A stretch of 18,980 nucleotides of DNA, taken from positions 9,459 through 28,438 of the forward strand of contig DKPV01000054.1 of NCBI GenBank assembly GCA_002471375.1, read 5' to 3'. Positions 1 to 6,565 of this stretch are shown here, piece after piece. Position 1 is the first letter of the stretch; every line of letters begins with the position of its first letter. A program made the position numbers and the translations under genes. The notes under the pieces are model-generated. The model was not told where the DNA came from, ran no database searches, and saw nothing but the letters and a program-made list of their open reading frames with translations. This DNA comes from Flavobacteriales bacterium UBA7325 (GTDB lineage: Bacteria > Bacteroidota > Bacteroidia > Flavobacteriales_D > Crocinitomicaceae).

Positions 1-43
1 AACACGCAACAAACCATATATAAACACGTTAGTGGTAATCACA

Positions 44-931
44 TTATTGTTTGTCTTTTTTCGATCTCACAACATAACTCAACCGTAATTCGTGAGTTCC
101 GCTACTATTACTCGACAGCCTGTTTCCAACGGTGCTATAATTGTATCCAAGTCTAATACCCTTAAGTTCACATCTAGCACCCAATAATAAGCTACCTCCA
201 GATTTGTAACCCAGTCCTAAGCTGAAAAGGTCTTTTTTAAAGACATAGTTGGTCATAAATTGATAGCTCGAAAAGCCATCCACATATTGCACCTGAGCAA
301 TCGGAAAAACAAAATGATCGGATACAGGTATTTTGTAACCCACCTGAGCATTAATTGTCGGAGGCAGCTCTTTTGGAATCGCGCCAACATTTGGGCGGTT
401 CAAATGAGTAATTGAAACCCCTGTATAAAGTGTTTTCCAATTAAACATTGCACCAACACTCATATCAAATTGTCTACCATGATTCTCCTCTGTAAAATAG
501 ATTTCATTACCACTCGGAGAAGCACTAATATGGTATAATTTGTATTACATGTCCGAAATTCCAGGAGCTAATGCAATGGAGACACTTGAATTTTCATTCC
601 ATTTCAATCGGTAACCTAAAGAAAGCCTACTTGTTATATCACTCACTAAATAGCTCCGGTTATAAGAATGAGAACCGCCAACAATTAACTGATGTTTTCT
701 GTTTTCTGAAATAGTAATTAGACCTCCCGCATTGATATTGAAGGAACTCGGCGCGCCATAATACTCTGTGAATCTAATATTCCCGAAAGTATTCACTGAC
801 CAAATCTCTTGGTTACCAAATGATGCTGGGTTATTTTGAAAAGTTCCACTGCCTTCACTGGCGAACATATCGTCCTGAGCAAACGAAAGACTACTGATAC
901 AAAAACTAAGAATAATTATGTGACTTTTCAT
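44..931 (-). pseudogene. PorP/SprF-family T9SS membrane protein, interrupted by an in-frame stop
   Basis: PorP/SprF proteins are outer-membrane components that accompany the type IX secretion and gliding machinery. Reading the minus strand from 931, the protein opens with a signal peptide ending near SLSFAQ and contains an NPASFG stretch like the family's NPAYAG motif. The C-terminal half has typical beta-barrel text (NWKTLYTGVSITHLNRPN, then LFSLGLGYKSGG, LKGIRLGYNYS). The halves are 545-931 (128 residues) and 44-463 (139 residues). They are in the same frame: after the TAA at 545-547 there are 27 open codons up to the Met at 463. Ignoring the stop, the product is about 295 residues, close to the family's usual length. 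A single CAA-to-TAA change would explain the stop. It could be a recent pseudogene, a read-through site or a sequencing error. Part of the 3' half (117-263) is duplicated at 6126-6272. Confidence 0.85.
117..263. repeat. 147-bp repeat, parental copy inside the PorP/SprF gene
   Basis: This segment matches 6126-6272 in the same orientation at a constant offset of 6009 bases. There are two mismatches (173 T versus 6182 A; 194 A versus 6203 G) and no gaps. Here it is ordinary coding sequence of the PorP/SprF C-terminal barrel, so this is the likely source and the other copy is a displaced fragment. Confidence 0.95.
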
Positions 932-968
932 AAGATGGATTTTGAAAGTAGAACAAATAGAAATCGCA

Positions 969-997
969 AAAAGTTACTATGAAAATTATTAGAACAA
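969..997 (-). promoter_or_regulatory. Candidate Bacteroidetes promoter for the PorP/SprF gene
   Basis: On the minus strand a TTG (995-997) is followed by 18 bases and then TAACTTTTTG (976 downwards). This resembles the Bacteroidetes primary-sigma pattern TTG-N19-TAnnTTTG, with one extra T in the -7 box. It would start a transcript near 960 and leave a leader of about 28 bases before the ATG at 931. It is a pattern match only. Confidence 0.45.
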
Positions 998-1045
998 TAA
1001 AATGACTACTTAGCACCACTAACATAACCTACACCCAATGCGGGT

Positions 1046-1261
1046 TTATGCTTCAAAAGCTAACTTTTTTGTTAACACCTCTATTCTTATCTTCGAGAAA
1101 AAACCTTGTTCAATTTGCGGAATCAATGTGCATTGATAGTTCTGATAAGAGTACTTCAAGTACAAGATGATTTCATCTCTCTGCATGTGATCAAAGCTTA
1201 TTGAAGTAGCATCGAAATTATCGAATGCTAAAGGCGAAGTTTTTTGCGTATTAGGTATCAT
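1046..1261 (-). CDS. Small hypothetical protein, 71 aa
   Basis: I do not recognise this protein. It has no signal peptide, no membrane segment and a mixed soluble composition, with one Cys near the middle (QNYQCTLIPQ). It starts with ATG at 1261 and ends in LAFEA. It lies 114 bases upstream of the PorP/SprF start on the same strand, so it could share a transcript with it or be a separate small gene. A weak promoter-like pair (1283-1313) lies directly upstream, which slightly favours a real gene. Its last codons and stop fall inside a 14-base sequence (1041-1054) that recurs in the non-coding stretch at 9159-9172, so the 3' end may have come from a repeat. It may be a spurious ORF. Confidence 0.4.
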   Translation of the reverse strand: MIPNTQKTSPLAFDNFDATSISFDHMQRDEIILYLKYSYQNYQCTLIPQIEQGFFSKIRIEVLTKKLAFEA

Positions 1262-1282
1262 TTATGTCTGTTTTACTCGATT

Positions 1283-1313
1283 CAAGGCTACATTATGGAA
1301 TGATTTCGACCAA
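1283..1313 (-). promoter_or_regulatory. Weak candidate promoter for the 71-aa ORF
   Basis: On the minus strand TTG (1311-1313) is followed by 20 bases and TAGCCTTG (1283-1290), one base away from TAnnTTTG. A start near 1276 would give a leader of about 15 bases before the ATG at 1261. The -7 mismatch and the 20-base spacer make this weak. Confidence 0.3.
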
Positions 1314-1381
1314 CACCAGCTAAATGGTATTTTAAGCCAAACCCTTTATTGATGGGAGTTTAGAAGTGTTGGTGTTTTTCG

Positions 1382-1405
1382 AATACCGTGTTTACGGTAT
1401 TTTTT
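1382..1405. terminator. Hairpin with T-tract upstream of the DUF6607 operon
   Basis: AATACCGT (1382-1389) pairs perfectly with ACGGTATT (1394-1401) around a GTTT loop, and a run of T follows to 1405. On the plus strand it has the form of an intrinsic terminator, but no recognisable plus-strand gene lies upstream. A related sequence at 5659-5681 matches 20 of 23 bases. It may therefore be a dispersed palindromic repeat or a leader element of the downstream operon instead of a true terminator. Confidence 0.5.
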
Positions 1406-1409
1406 ACTC

Positions 1410-1432
1410 TTATTTGGATTTATTCTAAATAA
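1410..1432. promoter_or_regulatory. AT-rich dyad, possible iron-type operator
   Basis: Arms TTATTTGGAT (1410-1419) and TTCTAAATAA (1423-1432) are separated by TTA and match as an inverted repeat at 8 of 10 positions. The site lies just upstream of a TACGTTTG -7-like box and 62 bases before the DUF6607 start. Its base composition and symmetry resemble Fur-family or similar metal-regulator boxes, and the operon behind it looks iron-related. That assignment is inference. Confidence 0.45.
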
Positions 1433-1458
1433 AGTGGTGAATTTCTAAAATGTACTAG

Positions 1459-1466
1459 TACGTTTG
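1459..1466 (+). promoter_or_regulatory. TAnnTTTG-type -7 box for the DUF6607 operon
   Basis: TACGTTTG matches the Bacteroidetes -7 consensus exactly. It lies 28 bases before the ATG at 1495, which predicts a leader of about 20 bases. No clear TTG is present 19 bases upstream, which fits a promoter that depends on an activator or is regulated through the dyad at 1410-1432. Confidence 0.4.
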
Positions 1467-1494
1467 TCATAGAAATGACATAAAGAGCAGAATA

Positions 1495-2406
1495 ATGGAA
1501 AAAGAAATGGTGAGTTTTTTACTTGTATTTGGGTTAATCGGATCAGTAATTGGGCAAGAAACTAAACTGGAAAAAGATAAAGCAGCGATCAAAAGTATGT
1601 GTGGATGTTATGAAGTTGGATTCAACTTTTCAGAAACATTCTCGTATTCCAAAGATTCGACATACGTACCCTCAAAAAACAAACGAACGGGAGCGTTAGA
1701 ATGGGCAACATTGGTCGACGATTCTGAAGGTAAAGTTATCATTCAACATCTACTCATAGTAGGTGATCCGAGCGAACCGATGATTATTAAACATTGGCGA
1801 CAAGATTGGATGTATGAGAACACCAGCTTTTATATGTTCAACGGAGACAACCAGTGGCTTTATCAAGAAAAATCAGAGGAAGATGTAGTTGGACAATGGA
1901 CGCAAAAGGTATATCAAGTTGATGATAGCCCAAGATATGAGGGTTCTTCATCTTGGGTACATGTGGATGGAAGAAGTTATTGGGAAAATACAACGGATGC
2001 TCCACTTCCAAGAAGAGAATACACGCAGCGCAGCGATTACAATGTTACGGTCAGAAGAAATCGACACGAAATAATTGATGGTGGATGGGTGCATGATCAG
2101 GATAATGATAAAATAATCCGTGAAGAAGATGAAAAAGATATTTTAGTTGCTCAAGAAAAAGGGTACAACACGTATGTTCGAGTAGATGATTCAAAGTGCA
2201 AGGCAGCGCAAGACTGGTGGAAGGACAATGCAAACTTTTGGGCAGAAGCAAGAACAGCTTGGTCCGCAGTTTATGGAAAAGGAAAGACGCTCGAATTAGA
2301 AAATAAAGTAGGCGGAAAGCACTTGTACGAAATGTTGTTTTCTATGAATATCGCAGCGACGAAGCCAAAGAAAATCGCAAAAACCATTAAATCCTTTGTC
2401 AAGTAA
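1495..2406 (+). CDS. DUF6607-family secreted protein
   Basis: This 303-residue protein has an N-terminal signal peptide ending about IGQ (residues 19-21) and, right after it, the stretch KSMCGCYEVGFNF with a Cys-x-Cys pair (C36, C38). From memory this is the hallmark of the DUF6607 family of Bacteroidetes, and the Trp-rich body (KHWRQDWMYEN, GGWVHDQDNDK, AQDWWKDNANFW) fits. The biochemical role is unknown. In related genomes the family tends to sit near iron or heme uptake genes. It is the first gene of a four-gene operon, 12 bases ahead of the ankyrin gene's ATG, and is preceded by a dyad and a -7-like box. An alternative start at 1507 would shorten the signal peptide's N-region; 1495 keeps a normal one. 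Confidence 0.8.
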   Translation: MEKEMVSFLLVFGLIGSVIGQETKLEKDKAAIKSMCGCYEVGFNFSETFSYSKDSTYVPSKNKRTGALEWATLVDDSEGKVIIQHLLIVGDPSEPMIIKHWRQDWMYENTSFYMFNGDNQWLYQEKSEEDVVGQWTQKVYQVDDSPRYEGSSSWVHVDGRSYWENTTDAPLPRREYTQRSDYNVTVRRNRHEIIDGGWVHDQDNDKIIREEDEKDILVAQEKGYNTYVRVDDSKCKAAQDWWKDNANFWAEARTAWSAVYGKGKTLELENKVGGKHLYEMLFSMNIAATKPKKIAKTIKSFVK

Positions 2407-2418
2407 ATATTGGAAATA

Positions 2419-3684
2419 ATGATAAGATTCAACCTTGTTCTTTTAAGCTTGTTTTTGGTAATGTCTTCTTTCGGACAAAGTGAAAATATTTTTCTTGAGC
2501 GATCTTATTGGAAAGAAAATCCAACTATTGAGGACGTCAAGTCCAGAATTAAAAGTGGGGTCGATCCTGCTGAGTTCAATCAACATAAGTTTGATGCAGT
2601 TACGTGGGCAATCATTGAGAAGGTTCCGAATAGTACTGTTTGGTTCTTGTTGGAGCAAGAAGGAAATGATGTAAACAAACGTTCGCATGATGGACGTACG
2701 CCTATTTTTTGGGCAGCTTATCGTGGCAACATAGAATTAATGACTCAATTGATCGCCAAAGGAGCAAAAACAGATCTCATTGATGATCACGGTTTTTCAC
2801 TTGTCAATTTTGCTGCTACTACGGGGCAGATTGATGTTGATTTGTACAACTTGTGCATTAAGAACGGTGTAAGATTGAACGAGGAACTTGATAAAGATGG
2901 TGCAACGCCTTTGTTACTGATTACTCCGTATTTGAAGTCCTTAGAAATGGTTCGGTATTTTGAAGACAAAGGCTTGTCATTTGATCAAAAAGATAAACAC
3001 GGAAATAATGCCTTCGTGTATGCAGCGAGAACAGGGAATCAGTTATTAATGAATCTTGCCCTAGAACGATGGCTTGATCCAAGAGCGAACAATGATGCCG
3101 CTTTGATTTTTGCAATTAAAGGAGCACGAAGTGTCAAGAATTCCGTTGAAGTCTACCGATATTTAGTAGAAGCTGGATTGTCAACCGCTACTAAAGATGA
3201 TCAAGGAATGACAGCACTGCATCATTTAGCGAGTCGATGTAATGATACCGAAGTCTTCGATTTTTTCTTCAGTAAAGCGAGCGACCTGAACTTAAAAGAT
3301 TCTGAAGGAAACACTCCCTTTCTAATCGCTATTGAGAGCAACTCAATAGAAATTATCCACTTTTTTTCTCAAAAAAGTGTCAATAAAGAAATTGTGAATG
3401 GACGGGGAGAAAACGCACTTCATATAGCCGTTAAGAGAAACGACATTGCTGTGGTAAATGAGGCACTTACATTTGATTTAGACATCAACGCGAAAACTTC
3501 CGAAGGTAATACAGCATTGCACATAGCTTGCATGAAAGCGAAAGATGAAGAACTCTTGAAAATACTCATTACCGCGGGAGCAGACAAGAACAGCTTAACA
3601 GACTTTGAAGAAAGTGCTTTTGACTTAGCGAATGAAAATGAAGCGCTTCAATCTGCAAATATTGATTTAACCTTTTTAAAATAA
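2419..3684 (+). CDS. Secreted ankyrin-repeat protein
   Basis: I place the start at the ATG at 2419 (MIRFNLVLL...), which gives a clean signal peptide ending at SSFGQ. An upstream in-frame TTG at 2410 only adds charged residues. The roughly 420-residue protein has about ten ankyrin repeats. Good copies read DGRTPIFWAAYRGNIELM, DQGMTALHHLASRCNDTEV, EGNTPFLIAIESNSIEII, GENALHIAVKRNDIAVV and EGNTALHIACMKAKDEELL. Ankyrin repeats bind proteins, and the signal peptide puts this one in the periplasm. Its position between DUF6607 and DUF2271 genes suggests it scaffolds the same envelope pathway. The partner is unknown. Confidence 0.88.
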   Translation: MIRFNLVLLSLFLVMSSFGQSENIFLERSYWKENPTIEDVKSRIKSGVDPAEFNQHKFDAVTWAIIEKVPNSTVWFLLEQEGNDVNKRSHDGRTPIFWAAYRGNIELMTQLIAKGAKTDLIDDHGFSLVNFAATTGQIDVDLYNLCIKNGVRLNEELDKDGATPLLLITPYLKSLEMVRYFEDKGLSFDQKDKHGNNAFVYAARTGNQLLMNLALERWLDPRANNDAALIFAIKGARSVKNSVEVYRYLVEAGLSTATKDDQGMTALHHLASRCNDTEVFDFFFSKASDLNLKDSEGNTPFLIAIESNSIEIIHFFSQKSVNKEIVNGRGENALHIAVKRNDIAVVNEALTFDLDINAKTSEGNTALHIACMKAKDEELLKILITAGADKNSLTDFEESAFDLANENEALQSANIDLTFLK

Positions 3685-3689
3685 CACGC

Positions 3690-4172
3690 ATGAAACGCAT
3701 TATTTGTTACCTATTTCTTTTCACAGGTCTATTAATGGCATCGTCGTTTGCTAGTTCAAGTTACAAGAAATACAAATGCTTAATCCAAATGACGAATTAT
3801 GAGGGAGAAGGCGCATATATAGTGGTATCCTTGATTAATCCAAAAGGGCAATATGAAAAAACAGTCTATGTTCAGGGTGATGATAGTGAATGGTACTATG
3901 AAATGACTAATTGGTGGAAATTTTACGGAAAGAAAAGAACGAAATTAGATGGAATCACAGGAAGTACGATTAGTGGAGGAGAGCGCTCAATGGTTGTTCT
4001 TCAAATTGATGCTACAACAATCAATAAAGGATACAAATTGCGCTTTGAAAGCGCCGTTGAAGCAAAAAACTACCACAAACAGGATGTTGAGTTTTCATTA
4101 ACTACGGCAAATCTCCAAAAGAAGTACAATGGGAAAGGCTTCATCCGATATGTGCGTATGCTTCCTCAATAA
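3690..4172 (+). CDS. DUF2271-family periplasmic protein
   Basis: This 160-residue protein has a signal peptide (MKRIICYLFLFTGLLMASSFA). The mature part matches the DUF2271 layout as I remember it: a beta-rich start with an extracellular-type strand (YIVVSLINPKGQYEKTVYVQGD), a Trp-rich middle (SEWYYEMTNWWKFYGKK), an I(T)GSTISGGERS motif and a final strand (GYKLRFESAVEAKN). DUF2271 proteins are commonly encoded beside PepSY-TM reductase-like proteins and are thought to act with them. Five bases separate it from the ankyrin gene and six from the next gene, so co-transcription is very likely. Its molecular activity is unknown. Confidence 0.82.
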   Translation: MKRIICYLFLFTGLLMASSFASSSYKKYKCLIQMTNYEGEGAYIVVSLINPKGQYEKTVYVQGDDSEWYYEMTNWWKFYGKKRTKLDGITGSTISGGERSMVVLQIDATTINKGYKLRFESAVEAKNYHKQDVEFSLTTANLQKKYNGKGFIRYVRMLPQ

Positions 4173-4178
4173 TTAAGT

Positions 4179-5645
4179 ATGATACAATCATTTTGGCAAA
4201 GAATTCATTTAATTCTTGCCATATTTTCTTTTTTGTTCTTGCTGATTACCTCTATTACAGGGGTAATTTTGTCGTTTGAACCTATTCAGAATGGATTAAG
4301 CGAATGTCATATCGATCGTGCTGACGAAAACTCCTTGAGTGATTTAATTGTTCAATTGGAAAAGCGTTATGACGAGGTGTTTGAAATTAAAATTGAGGAA
4401 AACGAATTTTTACAACTATCCGTTATTACGAATGAAGGTAATTTTGAAACCTTCTATGCCAACCCTAAAACAGGAATGAAATTGGCAGAAATCGAAGAGA
4501 GATCGGAACTTTTCACTTTTGCTCGAACGCTACATCGTTCATTATTTTTGGAAGAGATCGGTCGGTTGATTATTGGAATTACCGCATTCCTTCTTTTGCT
4601 AATTGCAATTTCAGGAACGGTTTTAATCATCAAACGACAGCTCGGAATTAAACATTTCTTCAAGCGCATTACGCGCGATAATTTTTACCAATATTGGCAC
4701 ATTTGGTTGGGACGTTTTTCACTGGTTATCATAGTCATTATTTCAATTACAGGCTCTTACTTGTCCATGGCCCGTTTTGGTTTGCTGCCTGATAAAGGTG
4801 AGATTAAACACAACATGAGTGAAATCTCTTTCACTGACTCTCCTGTTCTGATGAAGGAAAATTTTGAACTTTTTCAAACCCTGAAACTCTCGAATATTCA
4901 GTCCGTTCAATTTCCGTTTTCACGAGACAAAGAAGATTATTTCCAATTGAAATTATTGGAAAAAGACATTATTGTGAATCAATTCAATGGTCAAATACTG
5001 AGTAGTGAACCCATTGACAATACCACCCTTTGGGAGACATTTACGTACAATCTCCATACTGGAAAAGGAAGCATTCTGTGGTCGATTGTTTTGTGTCTCG
5101 CCTCTCTAAGTATTCTATTTTTTATTTTTTCAGGATTCAAAATGACCTACAAACGATTGCAAGGCAAAAAAGAGAATCCATATAAAGCCGATAAAAGCCG
5201 TATCATTATTCTCGTTGGATCGCAAGGTGGAGCAACATTTCGATTTGCAAAGGAGTTCCAAAAACAATTGATTCAGTGTGGGTACAAAGTATTCGTTGAT
5301 GATTTAAGCAGCTACGAATCCTACTACCGAATGGAACAATTGATCATTATGACTTCTACTTATGGAGACGGAGAAGCACCTACCAATTCCAAAGAATTTA
5401 TCCAACGATTCGGTGAAATTCAACAGAAAAAGAAATTCAATCATGCAGTTGTTGGGTTCGGTTCAACAGATTACTTGAAATTCTGTCAATTCGCTAAAGA
5501 TGTTTCTGCCGCACTTGAACAAAGTGATCAATCCAAAACGTTTCTGCCGCTTAAACTCATCAACAAACAATCTGCTTCAGAATTCGAAAAGTGGTACTTA
5601 GAATGGATTGCCCAACTGCAAATCACTTCTAAAAAAGGGTTGTAA
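4179..5645 (+). CDS. PepSY-TM / flavodoxin-domain membrane protein, probably C-terminally shortened
   Basis: The 488-residue protein has PepSY_TM architecture: membrane helices near residues 11-32, 128-151, 176-198 and 298-320, with periplasmic PepSY-like segments between them. Histidines at or beside the helices (H10, H119, H174, H293) could bind heme. A flavodoxin domain follows (about 341-480) with FMN-loop signatures GSQGGATFRFA (347-357), STYGDGEAP and GFGSTDYLKFC. Such proteins pass electrons across the inner membrane, probably to reduce ferric iron or heme. Bacteroidetes relatives I recall are about 730 residues and carry a FAD/NADPH reductase module after the flavodoxin domain. Here the frame stops at SKKGL, exactly at the edge of an inverted repeat (5642), so the reductase may have been lost. 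Function without it would need a separate reductase. Confidence 0.85.
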   Translation: MIQSFWQRIHLILAIFSFLFLLITSITGVILSFEPIQNGLSECHIDRADENSLSDLIVQLEKRYDEVFEIKIEENEFLQLSVITNEGNFETFYANPKTGMKLAEIEERSELFTFARTLHRSLFLEEIGRLIIGITAFLLLLIAISGTVLIIKRQLGIKHFFKRITRDNFYQYWHIWLGRFSLVIIVIISITGSYLSMARFGLLPDKGEIKHNMSEISFTDSPVLMKENFELFQTLKLSNIQSVQFPFSRDKEDYFQLKLLEKDIIVNQFNGQILSSEPIDNTTLWETFTYNLHTGKGSILWSIVLCLASLSILFFIFSGFKMTYKRLQGKKENPYKADKSRIIILVGSQGGATFRFAKEFQKQLIQCGYKVFVDDLSSYESYYRMEQLIIMTSTYGDGEAPTNSKEFIQRFGEIQQKKKFNHAVVGFGSTDYLKFCQFAKDVSAALEQSDQSKTFLPLKLINKQSASEFEKWYLEWIAQLQITSKKGL

Positions 5646-5744
5646 AAGCTTAAACGGCTACCGTGTTTGTAGTATTTTTTATCCGAAATATTGCTTTCGT
5701 ATGTTTCTTAAAAGTCAGCTTATCCCGTTGGTAGTAGCTTTTAC
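5642..5744. repeat. 103-bp imperfect inverted repeat at the end of the PepSY operon
   Basis: GTAAAAGCT (5642-5650) is a perfect inverted copy of AGCTTTTAC (5736-5744). Inside it, CTACC (5658-5662) pairs with GGTAG (5729-5733). The left arm contains the stop codon of the upstream gene. The interior has the T-rich sequence at 5659-5681 related to the hairpin at 1384-1406. It could be a small non-autonomous element, a recombination-site-like fold or a terminator structure. Nothing in 5745-5871 looks like a gene: an open frame across 5608-5856 has no recognisable protein. Confidence 0.5.
5659..5681. repeat. Second copy of the TACCGTGTTT...GTATTTTTTA element
   Basis: It matches 1384-1406 at 20 of 23 positions; the three differences are consecutive (ACG there, GTA here). 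The two copies flank the DUF6607-PepSY operon in direct orientation. The substituted copy can still form a short stem, CTAC with GTAG, around the loop. Confidence 0.55.
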
Positions 5745-5871
5745 GGATAATTGTTTAGAAAGAGTTACTTGTTCGGCACAGCAGGGAACTCTACTGACGA
5801 ACCACTCCAGCGAAATAATCAATGATTGTAAACCTTTTAGAATAGAAGTATCATGAAGTACTGGTTATCCT

Positions 5872-6132
5872 GGTTCTGTCGCACCTAAGATGGTGTTTCA
5901 GAAAATTAATGGTTTTGGACAAACCAACAACTATGTTTAAGCATCACTGTTTCCCAAAAACTGTAATCCTACAAGCCGTTTATTTCAAACTGCCTTTTAG
6001 TCTTAGCTATCGAGATGTAGAAGAGCTACTGTCTATCCGAGGGATTAAAGTTGACCCTGCCTCCATTCAACGATGGGTATACAAATTCTCACCATTGATA
6101 GAGAAAGAGTTCAGAAATCGTAAGAAGCCTGT
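5872..6132 (+). mobile_element. Truncated IS6-family insertion sequence, left end
   Basis: GGTTCTGTCGCAC at 5872 resembles the IS6/IS26-family terminal inverted repeat (GGTTCTGTTGCAAA-like). A transposase start follows 36-60 bases later, as is usual in these elements. Homology to IS6 ends at about 6126-6132, where the sequence becomes the PorP/SprF fragment. No right terminal repeat or transposase 3' part is visible downstream, so the element cannot move by itself. Confidence 0.8.
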
Positions 6133-6196
6133 TTCCAACGGTGCTATAATTGTATCCAAGTCTAATACCCTTAAGTTCACAACTAGCACCCAATAA
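5909..6196 (+). pseudogene. IS6-family transposase N-terminus fused to PorP-derived sequence
   Basis: The readable transposase part is about 65-75 residues: MFKHHCFPKTVILQAV, then PFSLSYRDVEELLSIRGIKVD, then SIQRWVYKFSPLIEKEFRNRKKPV. This is the N-terminal helix-turn-helix region of IS6-family transposases, in which LSYRDLEEMMxERG is typical. Either the ATG at 5909 or the one at 5933 could be the original start; 5933 matches the family's usual MFK start. After KKPV the frame enters the antisense strand of the duplicated PorP fragment and runs out at 6196. The DDE catalytic domain is absent, so the product cannot be an active transposase. Confidence 0.85.
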
Positions 6197-6272
6197 TAAG
6201 CTGCCTCCAGATTTGTAACCCAGTCCTAAGCTGAAAAGGTCTTTTTTAAAGACATAGTTGGTCATAAATTGA
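6126..6272. repeat. 147-bp displaced copy of the PorP/SprF C-terminal region
   Basis: The sequence is 145/147 identical to 117-263 and in the same orientation. On the minus strand it still encodes the barrel segment with LLLGASCELKGIRLGYNYS. Its left edge lies within the codons for the transposase KKPV motif, so the join appears to have used the short shared sequence AGCCTGTT. Its right edge stops abruptly after GTCATAAATTGA and leads into unrelated sequence. Confidence 0.95.
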
Positions 6273-6306
6273 CCGCTACGCGATAAACCACCCACTATAA
6301 AAATAG

Positions 6307-6468
6307 TTAAATGGATAAATAGTTAAAAAGCCCTGACCGAACGAACAGCGCAAACATAGTAGAGGTTTTATTGGCGACGTACTGGATACCATTGCCGACA
6401 TTCTGTAGCCACGCATCATCAAAATAGTACTCCGTAGAACTCCAATAGCTGCCACCCGTAAAACCGCC
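6307..6468 (-). pseudogene. C-terminal remnant of a FISUMP/DUF1566-like protein
   Basis: On the minus strand the frame from 6468 reads GGFTGGSYWSSTEYYF, then DDAWLQNVGNGIQYVANK and a stop at 6307-6309. GGxYWSSTE followed by A-W, G-N-Q, K and VR is the ending of FISUMP (Fibrobacter succinogenes major paralogous domain) and Lcl/DUF1566-type surface proteins. Immediately upstream the frame meets a TGA (6472-6474) and the homology is lost, so only about 53 C-terminal residues survive. The ending LFNYLSI replaces the usual VRAVR-x end, so the extreme C-terminus may also be altered. The fragment probably arrived with the same rearrangement that brought in the PorP piece. Confidence 0.65.
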
Positions 6469-6477
6469 AAATCATAT

Positions 6478-6517
6478 CTTGCTGATGCAAGAAACGCTTT
6501 TTAGCGTAAACGTTATG
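6478..6517. repeat. Tandem small hairpins ending in TAAACGTTATG
   Basis: Two perfect 5-bp stems lie side by side: CTTGC-TGAT-GCAAG (6478-6491) and ACGCT-TTTT-AGCGT (6494-6507). TAAACGTTATG (from 6507) follows directly and recurs at 7705-7714 behind another hairpin. The structure sits between the FISUMP remnant and the LamG gene. It may be a terminator pair or part of a recombination site. Confidence 0.4.
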
Positions 6518-6565
6518 TGCAATTATATACAGAATTTTTATCTTAGCTTTTGAAAACTTAACACT

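Noticed and set aside
1302..1378. Long-range inverted pair AACACCA / TGGTGTT with a T-run, considered as an RNA element or attC-like site
   Set aside because: The stem is only seven pairs (nine with a wobble) around a loop of about 50 bases, and it lacks the expected core boxes; this is too weak to call.
5608..5856. 82-codon plus-strand open frame after the PepSY gene
   Set aside because: It begins inside the PepSY gene in another frame and crosses the inverted repeat, and its Cys-rich translation resembles no protein I know. I treat it as chance.
6276..6470. 64-codon minus-strand frame over the FISUMP remnant
   Set aside because: The recognisable FISUMP text is in a different frame (6307-6468), so this frame is its shadow.
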